Below, one piece after another: positions 22,500-36,047 of a stretch of 64,000 nucleotides of DNA (position 1 is the first letter of the stretch; the number at the start of each line of letters is the position of its first letter). Both the position numbers and the translations under genes were made by a program. This DNA is from Hyperoodon ampullatus. Its lineage: Eukaryota; Chordata; Mammalia; Artiodactyla; Ziphiidae. Where the stretch lies: the NCBI GenBank assembly GCA_949752795.1, contig CATKHW010000394.1, forward strand, positions 1 through 64,000. Direction: 5' to 3'. The notes under the pieces were generated by a model. The model had not been told where the DNA came from. It did no database searches and worked only from the letters and a program-made list of their open reading frames with translations.

Positions 22500-23450
22500 A
22501 TTTGTTATAAAGCTATGTTTGGTGGTGCTATACTCTTTGTGCTTTTGCTTGCCTGTAAAGTGTTTGGTCTCTCCATGAAATCTGAATGAGAGCCTTGCAA
22601 GGTATTCTTGGTTGTAGGTTTTTCCCTTTCATCATTTTAAATACATCATTCCACTCCCTTCTGGTCTGAAGCGTTTCTTCTGAAAAATCAGCTGATAACT
22701 TTGTGGGGATTCCCTTGTATGTTATTTGTTGCTTTTCCCTCATTGTTTTTAATATTTTATCTTTATCTTTTATTTTTGTCAATTTGATTATTTTGTTTCT
22801 CGGCATGTTCCTCCTTGGGTTAATCCTGTATGGGACCCCTACGCTTCCTGGACTTGGGTGACTGTTTCCTTTCCCATGTTAGGGAAGTTTTCAGCTATTA
22901 TCTCTTCAAATATTTTCTCAGGCCCTTTCTCTCCATCTTGTCCTTCTTGGACCCATATAATGCAAATGTTGTTTTGGACATTGTCTCAGAGGTCTGTTAA
23001 ACTGTCTTCATTTCTTTTTATTATTTTTTAAAATTCTGTTCTTTGGTAGGAATTTCTGCCACTCTGTCTTCCAGCTCACTTATCTGTTCTTCTGCCTCAT
23101 TTATTCTGCTATTTACTCCTTTTAGTCTGTTTTTCATTTCAGACATTGTATCTTCAACTCTGTTTAGTTGTTCTTTATTTTTTCTAACTCTTTTCTTAGA
23201 AATTCTTGTAACTTTTCTCTCTGTGCATCCTCTTCTTTCCCAATTTCTTGGATCATCTTTACAAGCATTACTCTGAACTCTTTCCCAGTAGATTGGCTAT
23301 CTCCACATCACTTACTTGTTCTTTTGGGGTTTTATCTTGTTCCTTTGTCTGGAACATATTCCTCTTCCATCTCATTTTGTCTAAATTTCCATTTGTATAT
23401 TTATCTATGTAGAAGGTTAGTTACGCATCTTGACCTTTGAGTAGTGGCCC
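22500..23450 (-). pseudogene. L1 ORF1 remnant
   Basis: The minus-strand fragment 22528-22806 reads as the C-terminal domain of L1 ORF1p (for example YKGIPTKLSADFSEETLQTR, then REWNDVFKMMKGKNLQPR). Upstream, from about 22870 to 23450, is the decayed coiled-coil and RNA-recognition region. ORF1p is the RNA-binding chaperone of the L1 particle. The frame is broken in several places. Confidence 0.78.
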
Positions 23451-24478
23451 TCTATAGAGGATGTCCTATGTATCCCAGCAGTACACTCCTCTCTCATCAC
23501 CTAAGAAGGGACTAGCTGGTCTCAGGGTAGTTTCTGAACTGTGTTTACAGGTTCAGTTCCAAAGGCTGTGCGATTTTAGTTTTATTGTTTCTGTTGTCTG
23601 CCCCTGGTGATTGAGTCTGGTCTAGAGGCTTGTGCAGGCTTCCTAGTGGGAGGGGCCAGTGCCTGCCCACTCGTGGGTGGAGCTGTGTCTTGGATGTTTT
23701 GTGGGCAGGGCTATGTCGAGGAGCATGTCTGGAGGTTGCTGTGGGCTCAGAAAGTCTTTAGGCAGCCTTTCTTCTGATGAGTGGGACTGTGTTCCCATCT
23801 TAGGTCATTTGGCCTGAGGCATCCCACTGGAGCTCACAGGCTATTGGGTGGAGCCAGGTCCTTGTGCTAATGACCCAAGCAAGATGTCAGCCTTCAGATG
23901 AGTACCCAGATTATGTTCATCACCCACTTTTGTGTCACCAGAGAGAGCCAGAGTCACCCCTGCCTCCCCAGGAGGCCATCCAATACCAGCAGGTAGGTCT
24001 GGCCCAGGCTCCTATGAAGTCATTGCTTTTGTCCTGGGTCCCAGTGTGCATTAGACCTTGTGTGCACTCTCCAAGAGTGGAGTCTCTCTCCCCCAGTCCT
24101 TTGGAGCTCCTGTGATCAAATCTCACTGGTCTTCAAGCCAAATGCTCTGGGGACTCCTCCTCTCAATAGCAGATCCCCAGACTGGGGAGCCTGACATGGG
24201 GCTCAGAACTCTCACTCCCATGGGAGAACTTCTGTGATATAATTATTCTCCAGTTTGTGGGTAGCCCACCTGGGGTTATGGGATTTGATTATATCATGGC
24301 TGCACCCCTCCTACCATCTTGTTGTGTTTTTCTCTTTGTCTTTAGATGTAGAGTATCTCTTTTGGTAAGTCTTATTCTTTTTTACTGATGATTGTTCAGC
24401 AGTCAGGTGTGACTTTTGTTCTCATGGGAGGAGGTGAGCTCAAGGTCCTTCTACTTCACCATCTTTTCTCGAGTCCTA
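23451..24478 (-). promoter_or_regulatory. L1 5' UTR of the antisense element (type A)
   Basis: Non-coding, GC-richer sequence upstream of ORF1 in the antisense L1, with segments such as GGGAGGGGCCAGTGCCTGCC (23648) and a terminal stretch around 24440-24478 that in antisense reads GAAAAGATGGTGAAGTAGAA, a typical L1 5' end. L1 5' UTRs hold the internal RNA polymerase II promoter. CpG content is low, so activity today is unlikely. Confidence 0.7.
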
Positions 24479-27204
24479 TGTATACTTCTTGACCCATGGA
24501 TTAAGGTTATAATAGGAAGAGCAAAGTGAGGACCTGACAACTACCTACCACCCTGTAAACCTATCCTTATGATAGAAAATAAGAAGACACTGCTTCTGAA
24601 TGAATGCAGAAATTAAAGCCACTGTCAAATATTAAAAAAACTCAGAGTGGTGGTCTCCATTCAATTATTCTATCCAGCCTCTTAATAGAACATATATATC
24701 ATGACAGAAGTCAGTGGACTGTTGTAAACTTAATGAGGGTATAGCCTTTATTGAAGCTGTTCTGCTGCTGTAGTGTATTTACTGGTACAGAGCAATACTG
24801 TCACTAGGATTTACTTTGTGCCAATTTCTTTCTTTGAAATTTACATTACAGTCAGTTCTCTTTTATACAGCAAGAACAACAGTACATTTTTACTGTATTG
24901 CCTCAGGACTATGATAATTCTCTTGCTCATAATTAAAATATTACCTGCTGGAAACTTGGTCATGGTCACTTTCTGAAAAGGGGCAAACTCTAGGTGACTT
25001 CACTTTGCTTACATTCTCCCTGAATATATACCAAAGGCATCCTCTTGACCTATGTCCAACTTAAAGAAGAGGAAAGAAATTTAGTCCAAACCCCATTTCA
25101 TGATGCTCTGTGTTGGCATTAACTGGAAATGTGTTGCTGCCACATTATTACCATATCAGGGTAATTCTAAATTATAGAGGTTGAGGACAAACCTTCTGGG
25201 AGATAGAGTGGCAGTCACTAAACCTGGTCATCTACGGTCTATGGAAGAGAAGTAGTTGAAACTCATAGGCGCTAACTTGTGTGCAGAGGTAAATGTGGAC
25301 AGTTGGTCAGTCACCTGGCAAGAACAAACCTGGAAGACTGATATTAGGTAGGTCTGACAGAGGGATATATAGGTGGATTTGTGTTAGTGCATACAAAATA
25401 TATGAGTCTTTATGCTTTATGTAAAGTTCAAGAGAAAGCAGCTGCCACAGAGGAGATATTTAGCCACAGGTGAAGATGATACATGCTGTGTAATTAGGTA
25501 GCTTCTCTCCTGTGTCATCTAAGTAGTTTTACAGTAAGTCCATAGACAGGGTGCACAGAGTGACATGAATGAAGACTATGTGTCTTTCAAATAAAATGAA
25601 ATCTCAGCAAACCATCTAGCTGTTGACACTCACGATGCCCAATCTGCCAGCAAAAAAGAAAGATGTTGAGCCCTTGATATTGCAAAGGGAACGCTGCCTG
25701 CTAACTGAAGTCTGGTCAGTTACATTAGAACAGTTTTGTACTTTGAAAGGTTCATCTATTCATCTTTACCAGAATTAATACATATTCCAGACAGAGGATG
25801 CTTCTCTGGCTGTGATATCTCTATAGCATCATCATCTGAGTGCTCACAGAATATGTTGATCCATGAATATGGTATCAAATACAATGTTGATTCAGGATAA
25901 GGGGCATAGTTTGTACAAAAGAGTTGGTGCAGTGGGCTTAGAATCACTGACATCACTAATAATTTCATATGCCCTATCAATGAGAAACAATCAGACTGAT
26001 AGAGGATTTGCAGGCACATGTAAGTTTTAGGGGATGCACCTTAGGAAGTTCAGTGCTGCCTTCCAGGAAACACAACATGCACTGAATCATTTGCCAAAAT
26101 ATGGTAGCATGTTCCAGTAGCTACATTAAGTGGATCACCAAGCTGGGGGATTGAAGCAGGATATCTGATCATCACACCCACTGAGTCCTTTGAACTTTTG
26201 TTTCTCTTCGCTGAAGCTTTAAGTTCTGCTATGAAAGATGTCCTAGTTTTCAAGGTGAAAATACTTCTACCAGGGGACATATTAATGGTGATGCTAAACT
26301 AGGAGCTGCAAATAACACCCGTCCACTTAAGGCTCCCAATGCAGTTTGAAGTATTGGCAAAGATGAAGAAATCTAGGGTGGGTAGTGATGTGATGAAGGG
26401 GGTTTCTGCAGTACAGACTAGAGCTTTTATTATTTTTTTTAATTAATGTTTTTCTTCAGTGCTCTGAGAGATTGAGATTGATCTTCACAGATACTCTGCT
26501 TGACTTAACTTGTACTTTCACAACTGGTAAAGAAGTATTCCAAAAGTGGTACCCCACTTTGCAGTATAGAACCCAGCAGAAGGGCGCCATCAGGTCTAAA
26601 TACCACGAAGAATGAACTATATTAGACACATCTGTATTGTATCCTATTTTCTAATATCTCCTGAGCTTTTGGTCATGCTCAACCCTAGGCACTCCCATCG
26701 GGACCAACTTTGTATAGCCCTTCCAGGCTCTGTCTCCTAAGGCTGATATACAGAGTCTTTGGCTCCTTTCAGTTAATTCTGGACTCACATATATAATAGC
26801 ACCATTTTTCAGAGGAGGGGACCAAGATACCATAGCAGTTTCCAAAGGGGCCAGACCGCACTCCTCAGAAGTGTGAAGTTCGTTCACCAATGTGTGACAG
26901 GTAGCAACAGAGTGTCACAGAGGAATATCCTCTCCATTCTCTCCTCTAATAGACTAATCCAAAGCATAGTTTCAATAGTTTCAGTATAGATTGCCAAGGG
27001 CCACCTCACATGGTCAGGGACCAGTCATTGCTCTTCCTGAAGTGGCAGCCAGCTGAATCACATACCACCAGAAATTTGCTTCTCTTCCTTCCTGGCCTCA
27101 TAATATGCTCTCCTCACTCACTCTGCCCTGGGATTGTATCTGGTTAAGTATTACCACTCAAGGTTTTGTTCAGATTCTGTTTTCTAGAGAACGTGGGCTA
27201 AAAT
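24479..27204. other. Anonymous segment, possibly an old retroelement interior on the minus strand
   Basis: No host exon is supported. The composition is moderately GC and several minus-strand frames of 76-87 codons lie in series (25756-26019, 26050-26280, 26651-26890), separated by stops. That pattern suggests a decayed retroelement, perhaps an endogenous-retrovirus-like interior, but I recognise no diagnostic motif. The part at 24824-25013 recurs inverted at 29826-30013. Confidence 0.35.
24824..25013 (+). repeat. Left arm of a ~190-bp inverted repeat pair
   Basis: This stretch matches the reverse complement of 29826-30013, with shared segments such as GCTCATAATTAAAATATTAC, ACAGTACATTTTT and GTATTGCCTCAGGA. 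The two arms differ at roughly one base in eight by eye, so they are two old copies of one dispersed repeat rather than a recent duplication. Confidence 0.8.
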
Positions 27205-27220
27205 AAAAGTATTCTAAATG
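27205..27220. repeat. Target-site duplication of the 27221 L1
   Basis: AAAAGTATTCTAAATG here and GAAAATATTCTAGATG at 27673-27688 flank the L1, with three mismatches. Confidence 0.7.
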
Positions 27221-27672
27221 AAACTGGGTCATTTGCAGAGACGTGGATGGACCTAGAAACTGTCATACAGAATGAAGTAAGTCAGAAAGAGAAAAACAAA
27301 TATTGTACATTAAAGCATATATGTGGAATCTAGAAAAATGGTATAGATGATCTTATTTGCAAAGCAGAAACAGAGACACAGATGTAGAGAGAACAAACAT
27401 ATGGATGGATGCAAGGGGGAATGGGGTGGGATGAATTGGGAGATCAGAATTGACATATATATACTATTGATACTATGTACAAAATAAGTGACTAATGAGA
27501 CCCTATTGTATAGCACAGGGAACTCTACTCAGTGCTGTGGGTGACCTAAATGGGAAGGAAATCCAAAAAATAGGAGATATATGTATATGTATAGCTGATT
27601 CACTTTGCTGTACAACAGAAACTAACACAACATTGTAAAGCAACTATACTCCAATAAAAATTATTAAAAAAT
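27221..27672 (+). mobile_element. LINE-1 3' end, strongly 5'-truncated
   Basis: About 450 bp covering the last ORF2 codons (ETVIQNEVSQKEKNK-like reading at about 27260), the 3' UTR and the long 3' end with CCAATAAAAATTATTAAAAA. Direct repeats flank it. Confidence 0.88.
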
Positions 27673-27691
27673 GAAAATATTCTAGATGGGG

Positions 27692-27797
27692 GTAATCCCA
27701 TCACAATGTACTTATATATCAGATCATCACATTACACAATTTAAATATCTTGTAAATTTGTCAATTATACCTCAATAATAAATAAATTTTTAAAACT
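27692..27797 (+). mobile_element. Older LINE-1 3' terminus
   Basis: The sequence order 'gtaatcccatcacaatgta', 'cagatcatcacattacaca' and 'gtcaattatacctcaataa' is typical of the 3' end of ancient mammalian L1 (L1M-type). It abuts the right target-site duplication of the 27221 element. Confidence 0.65.
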
Positions 27798-30700
27798 ACC
27801 TTAAAGCTGTGGGTAAAACCACAACCTTTAATTTGCTTTATTGAGAGGGCAAGAGAAGATGTAGTATAGAGGAGGTAAAACTTAGTCTTTTGTAGTATAG
27901 TCCAAGAAATAATGTCTAGTGTTAAAAATCAAGGTGAGTCAGTATAAACATGTTATTTATGAATAGGGAAGTCAATACCAGAAAAAAATTCTAAAAGACT
28001 GTAGAGAGACCACGGACTAGGGGGAAGTAGGGAAAAAGACTTTAGATTTTTCCATAAGCCATTTAGTATTACTTGACTTTTAAAAGTATATTCATGTATT
28101 TTTTTGCCTTAAATTAAAAATAAAAAAGTGCTGGAATTGTTAAAATTTGTTAAAAAATTATCTTTCACTTCTTAGATGATTAATAGAGAACTCATCTTTA
28201 TGATAAACTCATATAGGATAACTATAGGTTTAGCTTGAACTGAATGCAGTTAACTATGCAACTAGACAGTGATAACTATCTAAAAATAAGCATGTGACCT
28301 CTGGTTTTACCTTGAATCCAGTCTTTGCTGAATAAACTGTGTGACTTATCACTGGGAAAAAAGTGTATCTCTTTGTAATAAGGCACCCAGGTTGAATAAC
28401 GGTCTCACCCTGGTTTAATTTATTTAAAAACTATTTTATTTGTTTATACACACACACCATGATGTATGCAAATAGAGGCAAGTGGATTCCAAATAGCCTT
28501 TGGTATTTGTGCTTTTCAGTTAAGTAGCTATTCTAGCAGTGTCACACAGTTCATATAGTGCCATTGTCAATCATTGAGAAGAATAGCCTTTCACGTAAAT
28601 ATATTTTCCACATTATACCACCCAAGTCTTGTACTAGATAAAATGAGTAAGGTTGTAATTCTCTGTTCTTGACCTTTATACGTGCTGTGAAAGAAATGCA
28701 CTCTAAGATATATTTATCATTACCACCATTATTATTATTCAGAAATGGTGTGACTGACAGGGCCGGTTCCCAAGTTATTTTTTCTTTCAATCACAAGTTC
28801 TCATTCTTGACCCAGAGGCAAAAATGTTATGCAAAGTGAGATAGTTGAAAGGTGAACAGTACATCTTTCTGAATATAAAAACTCTCCCACTGTAACATCT
28901 CAGAAAGCTACAAACTTCTCTGTTATTGGAGGTGCCTCTGAGGGGATAATAAGTTATTGCATTTATTTAAGAAAGGCAAGAGAGGGTACAAAATCTGTCC
29001 TGAATTTGTTATGAGACTTTCTGGGCGACTGTGACATGGTTATATTATTTATATTCAGGAGTGTGGTGTCTCACGACTGTAATATATTTGGTTAAAAACA
29101 TAAAGCTTTCATATGATTTTGTTGGATTCAGTAATTGTGCACCCACATTTTCTTTAATAGTAAAATCCTAAAATAATAGAACCTTAGTGTCTGAAGGTCA
29201 TTCCTCACAGTCTATTCTTTCCCTGTCTATCGCTTGACATTTGCTTTTACTTTTCGATTGACAGCTTGCTGCATCACGATGGAAAACTTCCATGTTAGAA
29301 TAAGTGTATACAGGGATTAGCCTACGTAGAAGAAAAGAAAAAGATTAAGGCATCACTAACATAATCATGATGAAATCTCATTAATTCAGCTGAAGTAGAG
29401 GAAGCATCCTAATAATTTGAAGTGCAAATTACTTTTAAAGAAAGAGTTTCAATCATTCCCAGGGCATCCAGCAATTAAAGCTAATATACAAATACTACCA
29501 AGTAGAAATACCACCAAACCCTATTTAAGGCATAAATAAGGCTCATTTTTAATTATAATTGGTATGCAAATGGTTGCTTCTAATTTAATTGAAAAGAGAT
29601 TGTTACCTTAAGTAGAACATTTCTCCCTCATATCTTGTTTACATTATTAATTTTCTTGCCAGGTCCTTTTTTTTTTTTTTTTTTTCCAAGGAAAAAGTCT
29701 ATTCCAGTGCTTGTCTGAATCAGCATAAAATCAGTTTAAAGTTATTCATAATAAACAACTTAAAACATTAATTTTTACTTCTGGATTATGAGCCCATATT
29801 TGGGTGCTTTTTTGATTAAATGTGTGTAAGCAAAGAGAAGTCACCTGGAGTTTGGACTTTTTCAGAAAGTGATCATGACCAAGTTTCCTGCAGGTAATAT
29901 TTTAATTATGAGCAAGAGAATTAGAATAATCCTGAGGCAATACAGGAAAAATGTACTGTTGCCCTTATTGTATAAAGGAAAACTTACTGTAATGTAAATT
30001 TAGAAAAGAAATTCAGAGAGTAAAGGCATAGAGGATACTTCTTTATATCCTATAATATTTTCTTGAACAAAGTTTTTTTAAAACTAATAAAAAACCTAGC
30101 ATGCAAGGTCAAGCTTTAATGAAAAGAACTTATTTATAATTGTTTAATGTTTTCTAATGAGAAATACAAAAATTAGCTGCTTAATAATGCACATGAATAA
30201 ATGTTATACATTATAAACAAAAGCAAATGATAATAACATTTAATTTCTTAGGAACTTTTTGAAATAGTGAAGCTATTCATCTTTCTGAGGGTATATACAT
30301 TTCCACTAAAAGCAAAAACTCATTCAAACAAAATCTGATTCCTGAAATTCACTGATTGATAGAACAACATTTTTATAAAATTTTTTGTTATACTGTTTTG
30401 CTTAGTTCATAAAATAAACCTTTCAAACATATACAAATTAAGATTAAACTAAGAACACACACACATTTATATATTATATATTGTGTACATTTCCATACTT
30501 TTTAATTAAAAAGTTGTTTTTGAAATTTAATGAAGTTACATAGATCTGTAACATCTGATTTCTGCTCTTGATTTACATTTGATAGTCTTGCCACATCAAA
30601 ATTAAGTAAAAAGTAACATCAATTTTCTTTTAGTATGTGTATAGAACATTTTGTATGTAAACATTTATTTCATCTGAAATTATTTAGAGCATGTTATAAA

Positions 30701-31324
30701 AATTAATTGAATTTCATTGTTGTCTCCAAATAGCCAGTTGCTCACACGTGTTGTAAAATGGTACATTTACTATACATTGCCATAAAAACTAAATTCAGTT
30801 TGTCTCAGAACACTTTTTGACAATGGCTTATCTGTGTATGTTTGCCACTGACTCATATTATTCTTGGTCACTTTATAATATACTTTAAATTTTTCTTTAG
30901 ATAAGGTCAGCTCAGTTTTTATGTTGATAATTTTCTTGGCCTATTTTGAAATACTGATATTTTAGTGTTATTTAAGGGTATTTTATAAATGCTAATTAAT
31001 GTTTCACTGAGAATATCACTGTGAATAAATAAATTGATTATGTAACATGAAGAGAATTGGCTTCATTATGTCCAAAAACAACTTAATTCATCCTACCCAA
31101 AATAGAATAAGCTTCCATGTCTAGCAATGTGAAATTGATCTAAAATTTTTGTTTTGGTTTGGCTGCAGGATTTTCAGAATCATGCCTAGCCTTACAAAAT
31201 GAGTTGCAAAGATTCCCAACTGCTTATTCTTCAGACAAATTAATCTCATTATTTTGACCTTATCAAATTGATTCTGATTTTATATTTTAGAAATACATGT
31301 ATATATTATCTTTATACTTTATAA
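27798..31324. other. Anonymous AT-rich segment
   Basis: No gene or well-supported repeat apart from the inverted-repeat arm at 29826-30013 and a T-run at 29667-29685. Frames are short. Composition is strongly AT. Confidence 0.5.
29826..30013 (-). repeat. Right arm of the ~190-bp inverted repeat pair
   Basis: Reverse complement matches 24824-25013. The intervening distance is about 4.8 kb. Family not recognised. Confidence 0.8.
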
Positions 31325-32110
31325 AATGCACAGACTTGATGTGTAAACTGAAATGAGTTTTGAAAAATACATACAACACTGCAGTTGAGATCCTTAAGAA
31401 GCAGATATTTCCATATCCCCAGAAAGTTTTCTAATGTTTTTGCAGTCAACACCCCTCCTAACCTCAGACCTGTTCTTGACTTTCATATAGTGAAATAATT
31501 AAATACATATTGTTTGTGACCACATTAATGTCAGACTCATCTAGAAGATTATTCCATGATGCCGTGTATACCACAACGTTTTTATTTATTTCGGAATGTA
31601 TCTCATTTTATAAATTTTCCAAAATATATGTATTTATTCTCCTCTTGACAGACACTTCAGTTATTTACAGTTTGAGTTACTATGAAATAAACTGCTGCAA
31701 ACATTTATGTATAAGTTTTGTGGAGACATGTTCTAATTTTTCTTGGGAACATTAGAGTGAAATTGCTGCATCATATTTACGTTTTAAGATACTGCCAAAC
31801 TTTTTCCATTTGATGTTATGGAATTTTATATTCCCTCAAGCTTGTTTAGGAGTTTCAGTTGTGCTACTCAGTTGACATATTGTCCTTTTTAAATTTTGGC
31901 ATTCCAGCAGGTGTGTAGTTATATGTCACAGTCATTTTTAATTTCCATTTCACTAATGCATAATTATGTTGAACATCTTTTAATGTGCATGTGTGTGTGT
32001 ATGTGTATTAGACATTCATGTATCTTGGGAAAGGTCTATAGAGATCCATCACCCATTTTTGTTGGGGTTTAGTCTTGATATATTTTAGTTATATAATACA
32101 CATGTGATAT
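31325..32110 (-). mobile_element. Ancient LINE-1 3' part
   Basis: The antisense sequence resembles L1M 3' UTR and the ORF2 C terminus: 'ccccagaaagttttctaatg' near 31418, 'taaactgctgcaaacattta' near 31688, 'gaaattgctgcatcatattt' near 31759. Highly diverged, with no usable frame. Confidence 0.7.
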
Positions 32111-32369
32111 TTTTGGAGATATATATATTTATATACACATACATAGGTATAAGTAATTTTTTCAAACCTGTGTGCCTTTTAAATTTTTTAGTGTAATTTT
32201 AAAAAGCAAAATGTTTTAACAAGTACAAATTATAATTCTTATTCTCATTGTTAGCAACTTTTGAGTCCACCTAACAAATTTTTCCTACTCTAAATTCATG
32301 AAAATGTTCTCTATTTTTTCTAAAAGTTTCATATTTGTATCTTTTATATTTTAGTTCAGACCCACTTTA

Positions 32370-35235
32370 TTTTTTAAATTTTATTGAAGTATAGTTGACT
32401 TATAATGTCATGTTTCATTTCTTCTGTACAGCAAAGTGACTCATTTATACATATATATATATATTCTTTTCCATTATGGTTTATCACCAGATATTGAATA
32501 TAGTTCCCTGTGCTATACAGTAGGCCCTTGTTTCTTATCCATCCTATGTATAATAGTTTGCCTCTGCTAATCCCAAACTCCCATTCCTTCCTTCCCTTAC
32601 CTCCCCTTACTCCCCTCTTCCCTTGGCAACCACAAGTCTGTTCTCTGTCTGTGAGTCTGTTTCTGTTTTGAGATATGTTCATTTGTGTCATATTATAGAT
32701 TCCACATGTAAATGATGTCATATGGTATTTGTCTTTCTCTTTCTGACTTCACTTAGTATGATAATCTCTAGGTTCATCCATGTTGCTACAAATGACATTA
32801 TTTCATTCTTTTTGATGGCTGAGTAATTTTCCATTATATATATGTGCCATGTCTTCTTTATCCATTCATCTGTCAATGGACATTTAGGTTATTTCCATGT
32901 CTTGGCTATTGTGAATAGTGCTGCTATGAACATAGTGGTGTATGTATCTTTTTGAATTATAGTTTTCTCTGGGTATATGCCCAGGATTGGGATTGCTGGA
33001 TCATATGGCAACTCTATTTTTAGTTTTTTGAGGAACCTCCATGCTATTTTCCATAGCGACTGCACCAACTCACATTCCCACAAGCAGTATAGGAGCGTTC
33101 CCTTTTCTCCACACCCTCTCTAACATTTTCTATTTGTAGACTTTTTGCTGATGGATATTCTGAACACTGTGAGGTGGTACCTCATTGTACTTTGGATTTG
33201 CATTTCTCTAATAATTAGTGATGTTGAGCATCTTTGCCTGTGCTTATTGGCCATCTGTATTTCTTCTCATGAAGAAATGTTTATTTAGGTTTTCTGCCCA
33301 TTTTTTGATTGGGTTTTGTTGTTGTTGTTGTTATTCAGTTGTATGAGCTGTTTGTGTATTTTGGAAATTAAGCCCTTGTTGGTCAGATCGTTTGCAAGTA
33401 TTTTCTCCCATTCTGTAGATTGTCTTTTTATTTATGGTTTCCTTTGCTCTGCAAAACCTTGTAAGTTTGATTAGGTCCCATTTGTTTATTTTTCCTTTTA
33501 ATTCTATTTCCTTGGGAGACTAACCTAAGAAAACATTACTATGATTTATATCAGAGAATGTTTTGCCTGCGATATCTTCTAGGATTTCTATGGTGTCATC
33601 TTACATTTAAGTCTTTAAGCCATTTTGAGTTTATTTTTGTGTAGGGTGTGAGGGTGTGTTTTAACGTCATTGATTTACATGCAGCTATCCAACATTCCCA
33701 ACATGAGTTGCTGCAGAGACTTTCTTTTTCCCATTGTATATTCTTGCCTCCTTTGTCAATGGTTAATTGACCATAGATGTGTGGGTTTATTTCTGGCCTC
33801 TTTTTTCTGTTCCATTGATCCATATGTCTGTTTTTGTGCCCAAACCATGTTGTTTTGTTTACTGTAGTTTTGTAGTATTGTCTGAAGTCTGGGGGGGTTA
33901 TGCCTCCTGCTTTGTTCTTTTTCTTCAAGATTGCTTTGTCAATTCTGGGTCTTTCATGCTTCCATATATCTTTTTGGATTATTTATTCTGGTTCTGTTAA
34001 AAATGTCATGGGTAGTTTGATAGGGATCACATTAAATCTGTAGATTGCTTTGGGTAGTATGGCCATTATAACAGTATTAATTCTACCAATCCAAGAGTGC
34101 AGGATATATTTCCATTTCATTGAATCATCTTCAGTTTTCTTTATTAATGATTTATAGTTCTCAGCATATAAATCTTTCCACTTCTTGGTCAGATTTATCC
34201 TGTTTTTTTTTTTTCTTTTGCGATTTTTAGAGGTATTGTTTTTGCCATCCTTTTTCCAATATTTCACTGTTAGTGTAAAGAAATGCAACCAATTTCTGTA
34301 TGTTAATCTTGTATCCTGCTACCATTTAGGGTTTTCTGTATATAGTATCATGTCATGTGTATAAAATGACAGTTTTACCTCTTCCCTTCAAATTTGGATA
34401 CATTTGTTTTTCTTGTCTGATTGCTGTGGCTAGGGCTTCCAGTACTATGCTGAATAGAAGTGGTGAGAGTGGGCATCCTTGTCTTGTTCCAGATTTTAGG
34501 CAGAAGGCTTTCAGCTTTTCACTGTTGAGTATTATATTGGCTGTGGGTTTGTCATAAATATCTTTTATTATGTTGAGATAAGCTTGCTCTATATCCACTT
34601 TGGTAAGTGTTATTATCATGAATGGATGATGAATTTTGTTGAATGCTTTTTCTGCATCTATTGAGATGATCATGTGGTTTTGTCTTTTATTGATGTGGTG
34701 TGCCACATTGATTGCTTTGCATATGTTGAACCATCCTTGTGAGCTTGGGATGAATCCCACATGGTTGTGGTGTATGTATGTGTTTCTGGATTTGGTTTGC
34801 TAATATTTTGTTGAGAATTTTTGCATCTATGTTCATCAAATATATTGGCTTGTAATTTTCTTTTTTGGTGGCATCTTTGGTTTGGGTATCAGGGTGATGG
34901 TGGCTTCATAGAATGTCTTTGGGAGTGTTCCCTCCTCTTCAGTCTTTTGAAAGAGATTGAGAAGGATCAGTAAAAGTTTTTATTTGTATGTTTGGTAGAT
35001 TTCACCTGTGAGACCATCTGCTCCTGAACTTTTGTTTGTAGGGAGTTTTTTTTTTTAATTAAATTCTATTTTACTTCTAGTGATTTGTCTGTTCAAATTA
35101 TCTGTTTCTTCTTGATTCAATTTTGGTGGGCTCTGTGTTTCTCGAAACTTGTCCATTTCTTCTAGATTGTTGACTATGTTGGCATATAATTGTTCATAGT
35201 ATTCTCTTATTATTATTTTTTTTTGCATTTCAGTT
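32370..35235 (-). mobile_element. LINE-1, 5'-truncated, antisense
   Basis: The 3' end at about 32370 runs into antisense 3' UTR and ORF2 back to the linker near 35235. Minus-strand fragments keep ORF2 blocks, for example [14 protein letters not shown] in 34353-34760, a [19 protein letters not shown] block in 33596-33928 and the C terminus in 32889-33083. Frameshifts and stops separate them. It is similar in age to the L1 at 7549. No clear target-site duplication was seen. Confidence 0.9.
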
Positions 35236-35605
35236 ATTCAAACATTTTTTTTTTGTATTTTCACTGGGATTTAAAAAATAGATGAGTATTTTCTGTGAAT
35301 AAGAATGATTTTACATCTCCATTTCCAATCTTTACATTTTTCATTACCTCCACTTGTCATATCCTCTATGTGTCAAATACATTATAGACCCCATTTTGCA
35401 AAGGTATTATGCTTGCTCTAAACAAATATGTCCCTTTTAACAATATTATAAGAAGGAAAAAAACCTAGATTATTATATTTACACACAAATTTATCTTTTT
35501 GGTTCTTTTTATTCTGTCTTGCACATCTGAGTTTCTGCACTGGTATACTTTTCTTTCTGTATCACAATTTTTCTGCTTACTTCTTATAAGACAAGTCTGC
35601 TGGCA
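35236..35605. other. Anonymous AT-rich spacer
   Basis: Nothing recognisable beyond short T-runs. Confidence 0.4.
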
Positions 35606-36010
35606 ACACATGTTCTTAGTTTTCCTTTATATGAAAATGATTTTATTTCTCTCTAATTTTTGAAGAATATTTTCACTGGATATAGAATTCTGGGTTAACA
35701 ATTTTTCTCTTTTTAGCATTTTAAATATGACACTTCTTTGTCTGATGGCTTCTATTTCTGATGCTAAGTAAGAAATGGTCTGTCTCGTACCTTTGTAAGT
35801 AAAGCAACTTTCTGGATATTATCAATTTTTATATACCTATTTTTAATTTTCAGCAGCTTGATTATTATGGGCACAAGGTATTTATTTTTTTATTTTAATT
35901 CTCTTTGAGGTGGTTTACCTTCTTGGAATTTGAATTTACTTCAAAATATATGGGAAAATTTTGCCTGTTTCTTCAATACATTTCCCTGACTTCCTATTCC
36001 TTTTCAAAAT

Positions 36011-36047
<37 letters not shown>

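Larger units (their letters stand above)
17525..24478 (-). mobile_element. Near full-length antisense LINE-1 with inserts and an inverted block
   Basis: Read from right to left the order is 5' UTR (about 24478-23450), ORF1 (about 23450-22500), spacer with microsatellite, ORF2 (about 22000-17900) and 3' UTR ending near 17525. It is interrupted by SINEs at 18443-18663 and 19099-19315, an unrecognised insert at about 18680-18845 and an inverted block at 20094-20317. Both ORFs are heavily decayed. I found no convincing target-site duplication; TATACTTCTT after 24478 loosely resembles sequence near 17495. Its 5' UTR is a different type from that of the L1 starting at 41639. Confidence 0.85.
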
